A stretch of 64,000 nucleotides of DNA from Hippophae tibetana (Eukaryota > Streptophyta > Magnoliopsida > Rosales > Elaeagnaceae): the NCBI GenBank assembly GCA_037013495.1, contig CM072801.1, positions 18,529,501 to 18,593,500 on the forward strand, written 5' to 3'. Both the position numbers and the translations under genes were made by a program. The notes beneath the pieces are model-generated. The model worked only from the letters and a program-made list of their open reading frames with translations, did not search any database and was not told the DNA's origin. Shown here piece by piece: positions 54,632 to 64,000 of the stretch. Positions within the stretch are counted from its first letter, which is position 1. Every line of letters begins with the position of its first letter.

Positions 54632-55480
54632 CTGTCACAACTAGAGAATTCAGATAGATTTAAAACTCATTGAAATTCAAAAATTTCACTCTATAAATAA
54701 GAGTCTCTAGCAATGCACTTGAAGCATAAGCAATAATAGAAAATTCATTGTAATAGTTTTCTATAAGAAAAAAAGTTTCTTTTTGTAAAATAATAAAATA
54801 TTGTAATAGCAACTTTGCTTTCATAATTATAAGGTTAGTTTATTTATCTTTATGTAATTTTATTATTCTCATAATATTATAGTTATATCTCCTAACTCTT
54901 ATAGTATCTTAGTTAGGGATGTTCAGCGGATTGAAACCGTTGATTTTATACTTATCCGATCCGATCCGATCATTCGTTTAGATTAAAACATCCTAATCTG
55001 CAACTAATTCGATCACCTTTCACATCTGATCAAACCGATCCATAGACTATTCAGATGATATCCGATCAATCAGCTCAATAAAAATAATTAACTCTATTTT
55101 TTGTATTTTTAAATAAAAATTATAAATTTTCACATAAATCATAACATAAAATTATTTGACTTAAAATAAACATTAAAAAATCAAATAGATATATATTAAT
55201 TATATATATATATATATATTTAATTTAATAAATAAATATATATATTTAATTAATTTCGGTTGGATCGAATCAGATGAATCGTAGTAAAATCCGTCATTCG
55301 ATCGACACTTAACAGATGAAAAATCAATGGATCGGATCGGATCGGATCGATCGGATGATCAGATTTTTTGCACACCCCTAATCTTAGTAGATATATATGT
55401 TTATTGTCCTCATGCTTTGTTAAAAGTTACAATTAATAACCACTTAGGTAATTTTGTATTAGTATTAGAGCCTAAGATCA
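54632..55480 (+). mobile_element. Candidate 5' end of a reverse-transcribing element (LTR or pararetroviral leader), fossil
   Basis: A TATA-like ctataaataa (54,691-54,700) is followed by tctctagcaatgcacttgaa and a run of poly-A-signal-like aataaa strings, then, past an inserted MITE, tagtattagagcc (55,460-55,472), which matches the initiator-Met tRNA primer site TGGTATCAGAGCC at 11 of 13 positions. Order TATA, polyA-like region, primer site fits either an LTR or a Caulimoviridae-like leader. Family not resolved. Confidence 0.4.
54914..55380. mobile_element. hAT-like MITE with GGATCGGAT-rich ends, copy 2, perfect target duplication
   Basis: The element runs tagggatgttc ... tgcacacccta-like (actual right end tgcacacccct followed by a at 55,380), flanked on both sides by ATCTTAGT (54,906-54,913 and 55,381-55,388). 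An 8-base duplication with short TAGGG-type inverted ends is characteristic of the hAT superfamily. Subterminal ccgatccgatccgatc (left) and ggatcggatcggatcgatcg (right) are inverted with respect to each other; the centre is AT-rich with a TA run. Length 467 bases, no transposase. Confidence 0.85.
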
Positions 55481-55854
55481 GCTAGTCGCACAATAATTGG
55501 ACTAATAAATTATATATATATAATTGTTGTTATTCTAAGATTTTTGAAAATCCCATGTACATATTATTGTTTCAAAGCCTATAATTTCCCATTTTAGAAC
55601 CTTATTCATCTAATAAGGTTGGTATAAGGGAAAGCTATTTCACGCACCAAAAACAATAAGTGATAAGAGGTTTTAAGTACCATTAAAAATTTCATAGATA
55701 ATGAATATCAATCTAATATGGAATGTATTAGTTTATGGATAGAAAAATAATCATATAAATTTAAGCATGTATTTTATATAGACAAAAAGTCAGAAAATAT
55801 TTAAGTATTATTAGTGGAAGTATAAACTATATAACAAACATGTTAAAAAGTTGG

Positions 55855-57435
55855 TTAAAAAGATTTGAAAAATACTAAGTGATTAATCAAAATAACTTGA
55901 AAAGAAACTAGATGCTCTAGAATATAATATGGAAAATGAACCAATCTTGATATTTTAGTGTATTTCTTGCATTCTGGATACAAAAACTTTTCGGAATCTT
56001 CTAGAAGTTTTTTAAAGGTTTTGAGATCATCCTCACGTGGTTCATCTTCAACAACATGAAACATATTTTCTATCTGTACATTATGTTTAGAGTGCCTATT
56101 CTGATAAAATGTATATAATCCACTTACATTCTTATTTATCTCTTCCCTATGAGTATTATTAATATTTTATCCATGATAATACCAACATTTATAACTCAAA
56201 AAAATACCACTACGAATAAGGTGATACTTAACCTTATCAACATTATGAAATTTCTCATTTTTATATTTAACACATGTATATCGAATCATACTCATTTCAT
56301 TATTATTATTTTTACGGGCAAATTCCAAGAAAGTTTTAACTCTAGAAAATAGTCCTACTCAATTCTACATTTTGACATCCAAGATTTGTCTATTTTCTAT
56401 TGATGAAATTAAGCATATTAAATATGTATCCAATAAAATATAAATGTATTAATCACCAATATACTTCAACTATTATTATATATGAAGTTATAAATTATTA
56501 GAATATTCTTCAAAACATCATATAGAAATAAATATATAAAATCCAAACAATTAATAAAGTCATTTTAATATTAACAATATATAATATTAATTAATAAACT
56601 CATTATAACATTAACAATATATAATATTAACAATACATAATATATAATAATTTATATACATATATGTATTTACTATAATAATAAATTTTAAAAATATTTT
56701 TATATATAATGCATGTAATAATAATAAGTTTAAAAAAATTTAAATTTAAAATAAATTAATATATATAAAACATGAAATAAATAATATATATATATATATA
56801 TATATAATTTTAAGCTTGAATAATAATATGAAATAAATGTAATAATAATAATATATTTTATTTTTATATGATGTTTTGATAGATATTCTAATAATTTATA
56901 ACTTTATATATAATAATAGCTGAAGTATATTGGTGATTAATACATTTATATTTCATTGGATACATACTTAATATGTTTAATGTCATCAATAGAAAATGGG
57001 TAAATCTTGAATGTTAAATTGTAGAATTGAGTAAGACTATTTTCTAGAGTTAAAACTTTCTTGGAATTTGCCCATAGAAATAGTAATAATGAAATGAGTA
57101 TGATTCGATATACATGTGTTAAATATAAAAAAATGAAAAATTTCATGATGTTGATAAGGTTAAGTATCACCTTATCCATAGTGGTATTCTTTTGAGTTAT
57201 AAATGTTGGTATTATCATGGATAAAATATTGATAATACTCATAGGGAAGAGATAAATAAGAATGTGAGTGGATTATATAAATTTTTTCATAATAGACACT
57301 CCAAACATAATGTACAGATAGAAAATATGTTTCATGCTGTTAAAGATGATCTACATGAGGATGATCTCAAAACCTTTAAAAAACTTCTAAAAGATGCCAA
57401 AAGTTGTTATATCGAGAGTGCAAGAAATACCCTCC
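55855..57435. mobile_element. CACTA (En/Spm) transposase fragments forming a head-to-head foldback
   Basis: The arms at about 55,963-56,525 and 56,868-57,435 are reverse complements by eye (cttatttatctcttccctatgag near 56,135 versus its complement near 57,240, quoted here only as landmark; accaatatacttcaa near 56,457 versus its complement near 56,925). In both arms the outer part reads, away from the centre, as the N-terminal part of a TNP2-type CACTA transposase: left arm, minus strand, 56,064-55,900, EDDLKTFKKLLEDSEKFLYP then CKKYTKISRLV; right arm, plus strand, 57,327-57,420, EDDLKTFKKLLKDAK. The spacer (~56,530-56,865) is AT-rich with a TA run. Both fragments are short pieces of a ~700-residue family protein; no CACTA termini were found. 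Confidence 0.75.
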
Positions 57436-57559
57436 TTCTCTCTTTTTTAGCATGCTCTTTTTGTAACTCAATTTCTTTTTTATGCTCTCTGTGTTTAATT
57501 GAATCTCTTTTTTTATAGTCGCTCACTCTTTTTAGGAATAAGTCAATCTTTCTATTTAT

Positions 57560-58280
57560 TATATTCTAATGATAACTAATTTCATAAATAGAACATCTCA
57601 TCAAGATAGGGTTGTTTTGGATCGTTTCTTTTCCAAATTTTGAAATGAATCTTAGCGATAGTGGCTTGGAATGAACCGCCTTCTTATAACAACCTTGGTA
57701 TCTTTCCATGTGTCGATGGGCCTTTCTTTATATCTTTTCTTGCTCAAAATAACTCGATCACACCAAATTATAACATAATTAGTAAATTCAATTGCTGTTA
57801 ATTTTTATTTCTTCATATAGGAGTAATTATGAAAATCAAAGATAAACTCCATTTTTATCTCCCAATCCAAGTTGATTTTTGGATTGTTCTTGCCTTGGAA
57901 GGATGAAATTATCATCTTAATGTTCCCCAAGTGGTTTTCAACCCTTCTTAAAATGTTTGTTCATTTAAATGATCTTTTTCCACATCCTTCGCCTCTTGCA
58001 CAAATTTTCCTATGCTATGCATTGAACCCTAGTCCTCTTCATACTCATGGGAACCATATTGGTCATTAAATTCATCAATAGATGTGTGCTTTGTTGGTTT
58101 CTAGGTTCAGAACTCATCTTATGCAATTCCTTCATGACTGCATCTTGTGTCTCAAATCAGTCAAAAAGACTTCTCGTAATCGGGTCATCTCTTGTAACAC
58201 GAGTTGAAATGTTGGATTAGCCTTTGTTTCTTCATTTGAAGACCCTCATAAATACATGGTAACAAGAACAAAGAACTAGA
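57560..58280 (-). mobile_element. Ty3/gypsy gag fossil, minus strand
   Basis: Reverse-strand reading shows the plant gypsy gag core in order: LREVF-like helix with a preceding Asn/Thr-rich stretch (~58,150-58,230), SSFQGKNNPKINLDWEIKME (~57,850-57,915), IEFTNYVIIWCDRVILSKKR (~57,730-57,790), ERPIDTW then RRRFIPSHY (~57,660-57,730). It is broken, several breaks. Its upstream side continues into the leader and LTR region to the right. Confidence 0.8.
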
Positions 58281-59760
58281 ATACAAAACGATCAAATTTA
58301 GTATTAATAACACTCATCTCATTTTACACTCTCTTTTTTGTCTCTCACACTTCTGTTTAAATCCTCACTTAAGTCCTCCCTTTGGATTCTTTATTAAACT
58401 ATATCAAACTCAATCAAAAAGTAACTTATAATAATCTAAACCACACAAATCAATCACATGCTGGAATAAAGGAAAATAATTTTTTTTTCTTGTGTTTTTT
58501 CTTTTAGAATTTTGACAAGAATAATGAAAAGAATGCAAAAAGGAAAGTCTATGAAAGGAAATAAAGAAGAAGAAAAAAAAAAGAAATAGAATGAAAATAA
58601 GGAAAGGCAAAAATAATGCAATGAAAAGTAAATTAAGTATGAAATAATCTATATTTGGGAATATTTTAATGATCTTTCTTTTCTTCTCTTGATCAAAATA
58701 TGATTCTTTTTTTTAATCAAACTTGAATAACAAGCATTAATTCAACTAAGATAAATTTGCTGATCTTTTTTTTAATAACAATAGTAGAATTTTTTCGTTT
58801 TTTTATTCGACCTTTTCTCTTTTTTAGTAAATTAGACTAACAAGAAGATAAGAAAAAAATGAAAATCAACAACAAGAAACGATAATAAAGGGATGGATTG
58901 ACTTGACTTATAACCTTGTGTTTGATGCCAAATGATATAAACCTTATTTAATGAAGTGAGATCCAAAGATCAATGTTGATCTCTTCACTAGGAACGTTCT
59001 AAATCAAGTTGTAAAGATAAAGAAAATGACGACTGTGACACATTATCAAAGAACTTGATTTATCTTTACAAATTAATTTAGAACTTATCATTCTCTGATG
59101 AGATAAGAACCTTGGTATCAAAGAATGATGTTTTTAGACACCACACTCAAGAACATGGGGAGATGTGAGTGATAAATCTAGGATAAACACCACAAGATTT
59201 CTCTTGGTAAGTTTGCATGAAAATTTCAAAAGAACTAAAGAGAAAAACTCTCATTAAAATTATATTCAAAATTTGTTGACTTCAATTAAAAACCTTACAA
59301 AGGTATTTATTGAATCGTAACATAAACCCTAACTAATAAAATATTATAAAACTCTAAATTATTACTAAAAATTGAATATAAAATTCTATAAAATAAAGTA
59401 AATATTAGACCTATTGAATAAACTATGAATCTAAGAAAGATAATTATTTGATAGAGTTTTGGGTATTCCTTGAAAGCCATTTTTGACCTAGTAAATTTCT
59501 GAATTGAGATATATAAATATTGTAGCCCATTGAGTTAACTTTGTAGCTCAATTTGTGTTGCCTTTTAATTGGATATTGGATGGAAAATATACGACAAATA
59601 TACCTACAACTGTTGAATGAAACTTTTCTATTTCAGAATTTATTTAGTCATTCATTTTACTTAATGCCCAAGCAGTCCAAATAACTTGTAATTATGCCTA
59701 CACTTATTCTATAGATCATTCGATTATTTTTAATTAATGATCTAGATTGAATGTACCATG
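58280..59760 (-). mobile_element. Gypsy leader, primer-site and LTR-like region, minus strand
   Basis: Noncoding, A/T-homopolymer-rich leader at 58,280-58,920, then gtttgatgccaaatgat (58,920-58,936), which resembles the complement of a retroelement primer site, followed by an LTR-like stretch with aagatttctcttggtaag and gaaagagaaaaactctcattaa-type motifs (59,200-59,260). The outer boundary is uncertain. It belongs with the gag fossil at 57.56-58.28 kb. Confidence 0.5.
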
Positions 59761-62420
59761 GAATTTTTAGTGATGCTATTTGATCTACATCATCTCTCAA
59801 GCACAATAAAATTTTAAAACTATAGGCTTAGTCTCTAATAAAGTGACAAAAGATTGACTTAACAACATGACCTTTATTGGAATGAAAATATGTATTAAGT
59901 TTTCTTGTAAAAATTTAATATATACACTTCAAAGGGAAAAAAATAAGAATTTTGAGAGGTGATAAGTGGTGCTTCTGTAACTCTTTCCCTAATGCATCAT
60001 AAAAATTTCAAACAAAATAAACTCACTCAAGTTCTTGACAAGTGCAATAAAGAGCTCTCTTTTGGTTTGTTTCTTCACTCCATGAGTGTTAAGAACTTTG
60101 CTATGTTCATCCATTTTAATAGTAGTGTTCCTAAGTTCTTCCTATAGGAATAAGGCAAGAACATTATAAGTCAATTCAAATGTTGGTTGTGACTGAAAAT
60201 TAATTGAACAACCAAAACTTAGTGAAACAATTTAAATTATTTTTAATATTACTTATTTAAATTATATATATATGCATGTGCTTACTTTGAAGACAATGTA
60301 AATATTAGGTGTGGGAGAATGTTAACATGTCATTATATTTATTTTATTTTGCTTTATTAGTTTAACATGTGTAAGTCCTATAGTCCTTTGTGTCATTGTT
60401 GGCTTTCCATATGTAAAACATACAGTTTGTTTATTTTACTTAGTGTATCTATCTTTCTCTATGTAAGGTTGATCACTAACGATTAGTAATACGCACACAC
60501 ACACATAGTTGGGTACACTTTGAATGTAAGTATGTTTACATACACCATAGGGTTGGTTTTCATAGTGTGAATTCTAGGTTCATACATGCTCGTCGATATT
60601 GTCCCTTGTGTTTTTGTTTCATTTTGGGTGCTAGTATTTATGAAAATTTCTCGATAATTTTGGAAATGAAAAATGAGATTTTTGGGCACCTCGATAAGGC
60701 CCTCACCAAGCCCTTTGCCAGACCCCCGATAAGGTCCTTCGATGAGATTGGTTGTGAGCTTGGATTATTTCTATAAAAACTTTCTCTCTTTATGTTTGGC
60801 ATCTAGAAAAATTATAGTAGAGCTCTGTCAAATTGATATCTTATTTTCTATTTTTGGATTACTATTACCTTGTGTTATTCGATATTAGTGATTCATAACT
60901 ATGTGACCAAATCCATGCTCTTAAGTGGTGAGTACTTGAGGCGGTGTTTTCGAATGGATATTATTTAAGGAGCCTATGTGAGCTATGTTTTAGCTAGTAA
61001 TTACTAGGATGCTATTTTTTCTCAAGTCAAGAGCATGTTTGGCATTGAGATATGTGTTGACTGGTAATTGCTATGTTGCAAATTTCTAATTTTTTTGGTT
61101 ATGTGTGGTACATGGTTGTGTCATACATAAATGGTTTATGGTTTGTTGTTGAATATGTTTCCCACGGTAGTTGTTGGTTGTTCATGGTTGAAGGTGATCC
61201 TTATGTTTGATTATTCATACTATACACTTTTCTAATCTATGGTTATAGATCATTTTACATTTGAGTGGTGTTGGATGTAAAGGAGAGCCTTGTTCGCATG
61301 TTAGACCAACTTGTTACGAAGGCACCAAACGAGGGTAGCAATGAGTAGTTCAGATAGAGATCTCAATTGATAGAAGTATTGGTGGTTTTATTTCTATTAG
61401 AATTGTAATTGTTTTATTGCTTAGTTGATTTTTTTGCTACTAAGTGATTATCAAAAGCAACACAAGTATGTTACCACATAGGTAGGGGTTCTATGTGAGT
61501 CTACCTCTTTATATATGATGTTGTGAATGCTATAATGATTGGCTAGTATAATATGAGTTCAAATCATATATGTTTCATTATACTGAGGTTTAAACTCTAA
61601 TTGAAAAACTTTTAATATTTATTTCCTTCTTTTTGATATATTGAATAATATATCTATTTTATTATAGTGCATGTCTATGATTATTTGTACTATTATTATG
61701 ATTATCTATTAAGTGTATCTTTATGTTTGCATTTTTGGGACGAGTTCTTAAGGAGTTAATATCTCTCTAACCTGATCATGTATCGGGTCTTGGACTCCTT
61801 CAATATTGTTATACATGATTAGTTTATGTATTAGTATAATTTGAATTTTTATTGTATATGTATCAACATGCTAGATGTAGATTATGATTAGAAAGTTTAT
61901 TTAATTTATGTTATTATATGTTTTTTTATTTACTTGTAATATGCCTATAGCTTTATATTTATTACTTTTGATATATTAAATTAATGTCTCTTTCCTGATT
62001 AATTTACATTACTTCTGTGTTTTATTTACATGTGTGTTTGGTATGAGTCTCTAAGAAATTAGTATCTATTTACCCTGGTAATGCACTAGGTGTCAAATTT
62101 TTTACTATGGTTAATTATGTTATGTATGATTGCATGCTATGAAAATACAATCATTATTTACCTAATATGTTCCCATATATGATGTCATGAGGTGATTGTA
62201 AATCATTTTATCACTTTTAAGTATGTATGACTGATTTGCACGATGTGTGATGTTTTTTTTGTTTATGTATGCTGATAGCTTGGATGGAGCCTATGAGGCA
62301 CATCATTGATAATGTATTTTCAACAGTTTGTTTTTTCTTACTAGTGGTTATTTTTGTTGTGTATTGAATTGAGCATATTAATTTTTTTTTGTAATTTTAT
62401 TTGCTTAATTCATATTTGTG
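59760..62420 (+). mobile_element. Gypsy-like 3' noncoding/LTR DNA, plus strand
   Basis: At 60,287-60,325 the string gaagacaatgtaaatatt followed by aggtgtgggagaatg matches the purine-rich 'gaggacaatg ... agtgtggggga' motif that I recall from the end of the coding region of many plant gypsy elements; the complementary form occurs at ~497-535. Downstream there is no coding sequence. A diverged tandem repeat of about 310 bases occurs (around 61,725-61,820 and 62,025-62,130: gggacgagttcttaaggagt / ggtatgagtctctaagaaat). Classification is tentative. Confidence 0.4.
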
Positions 62421-64000
62421 ATACCTATTTGGTCGAGTTGGAATAGAACTCAGAAAAAGATTCCAAGAGTTATCGTTTCCCCCTCCCTTATTTAAGTCCC
62501 AAATGCCTATTTTGATCAGAAAAACAATTCACTTTCATGCAATTGTATGAAATTCTCAACATGTTTTAGGATATATGATTTAGGATTAACATGCTCTAGG
62601 AATCATATTTTTTCATTTTTAGTATTTATTTATTGCATTCTCTAGGATAATTAGGATTAATATATATGTTTGAAAAAAATCATGTGATTACTCTTTGTTT
62701 TTGGCATCAATAATAATGGGTTTTTTTATTTTATAATTAAATAAAATTATATAAAATACAAATTACTAAGAATAAAATGTTCAACTAATTTTATATAAGA
62801 ATAATTATTTTTGTAACATTATAAATTTTTATAAGTAAATCTTAGGAACATAAATAAATTGTTATAATGAATGGAACTTTTACATTTTTTAGATAATTAT
62901 TTGTTATTATTAAATTTTAAAGCTAAAAATAATAACTTCCTATAGTAAAATCTAACATACTCACAGAAGATATATAACATTTAATAATAATAAGTCTATT
63001 ATCGAATAACTAGATAAAGTTTCTCTCAAATATAAATTATAAATGATTATATTGTTTAAAATAAAAAAATAATATATTGATGAGTATATCAACTAACATA
63101 AATGAAAAAAAAAAAAATTTAAAAAGTTCACGTATTGTAAATAGAGTTCTATTAACAAAGGGAACTACATTTATGTTAAAAATTGAGTAATGTTTTTTTA
63201 ACTAGCAATATTTTTATATGATTGGAATATGTAATTTAGAATGAAAAAGAAGTGAATTTTAAGTAATTAAGTAAAACAATAAAAGATGATAATTTAGATA
63301 AATAATATTAAAATAATATATATACATATATAAAACTTCAATTATAATCACGGCTTAATTTCATCGTGGATGTTCATAAAATATAAGAGTAATATTATAA
63401 AAAAAGTTTTATCCTTATAAAGAATAATCATAATTATCTTAAAATATATCTATAAATACATTCATAATAAAAAGTTATAGTTGATGTACCAGGTAAGTGT
63501 ATCAATATATCTCACATAATAATATATCTATGTATCATCATTCTTATTTGACACATCAATTTTGATAAAAAAAAAATATAAATTAATCTTGACCGAAACA
63601 TATAATTATGGCATACATCTAATCCAATCATTTGCCCACCGCGTACATAACCGAGTTTTCAAGCTTAAGTGGTAATGATAACTCATACTATATCGAGTTC
63701 GTGTTATAAGATATAGCTTGAATTGTCACTCTTAAATTTAAATATTTAATTATCATTTAATTTAATGAAACATGACTAGTCTTTGTTTTCTAATTTTTAC
63801 TCTTGTTATTGGTTTTTAGTTACGTTAATCTTCCATACAAATACTTAAATATAGAGAGACTTTTATCCCTTTAATTTATTTATTTTCTTAATTTCTAAAG
63901 ACATGTTATATATTCCCAAGTTTTTTAATTCTTTTAGGGACGGAGTACACCACAAATCAGTTAGTTATTTCAAAAATAATAGTTTAATCATTTTATTAAT
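62420..64000. other. AT-rich spacer to the window end
   Basis: No gene recognised. Near the right edge, tttagggacggagtac (63,936-63,951) resembles the terminus of Stowaway-type MITEs, which commonly read ...gggacggagtac; a matching left end was not located. Confidence 0.4.

Overview
The window is nuclear DNA from a flowering plant, most likely a eudicot. It is very AT-rich. The two intact host genes carry many short GT-AG introns, and the space between and inside them is filled with decayed Ty1/copia and Ty3/gypsy retroelements, small TIR transposons and AT-rich filler. I cannot name the species from the sequence.

Layout: 1 to ~5,050 holds a minus-strand Ty3/gypsy fossil (LTR-like right end, gag, retropepsin) running off the left edge. 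5,050-9,990 is intergenic and contains a diverged direct repeat pair. 9,999-15,039 is a complete 10-exon family-3 aldehyde dehydrogenase gene (ALDH3H1 type, 493 aa), with one GC-AG intron. 16,300-17,230 is an old copia RT/RNase H remnant. 17,516-21,876 is a copia element bounded by LTRs and a 5-bp target duplication. 22,019-22,411 is the 3' part of a DnaJ/HSP40 peptide-binding-domain gene on the minus strand. 25,240-30,231 is a second full-structure copia fossil, minus strand.

32,101-47,458 is a complete 12-exon gene for thylakoid-bound chloroplast ascorbate peroxidase (tAPX, 431 aa), spread over 15.4 kb. Intron 1 (7.3 kb) contains two copies of one copia family in opposite orientation, meeting tail to tail and forming a ~1.3 kb-arm inverted repeat with essentially no spacer inside the transcription unit. 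Intron 7 (4.5 kb) contains a TIR-like element and a pair of related ~300-bp repeats.

47,460-64,000 has no intact gene that I can support. It holds two copies of an apparent hAT-type MITE family with GGATCGGAT-rich ends (one with a perfect 8-bp target duplication), a local ~270-bp duplication, an unassigned coding-like relic next to a reverse-transcribing-element 5' end, two head-to-head CACTA (En/Spm) transposase fragments forming a ~0.55 kb-arm foldback, a gypsy gag fossil with its primer-binding/LTR region, and gypsy-like 3' noncoding DNA.

The two host genes both act in oxidative-stress handling: ALDH3H1-type enzymes oxidise reactive aldehydes from lipid peroxidation, and tAPX removes hydrogen peroxide at the thylakoid. 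I see no evidence that they form a cluster by design. Points of most interest are the inverted copia pair in the tAPX intron, the ALDH3H1/DnaJ neighbourhood that resembles the Arabidopsis AT1G44160/AT1G44170 pair, the GC-AG intron, the MITE family and the CACTA foldback.
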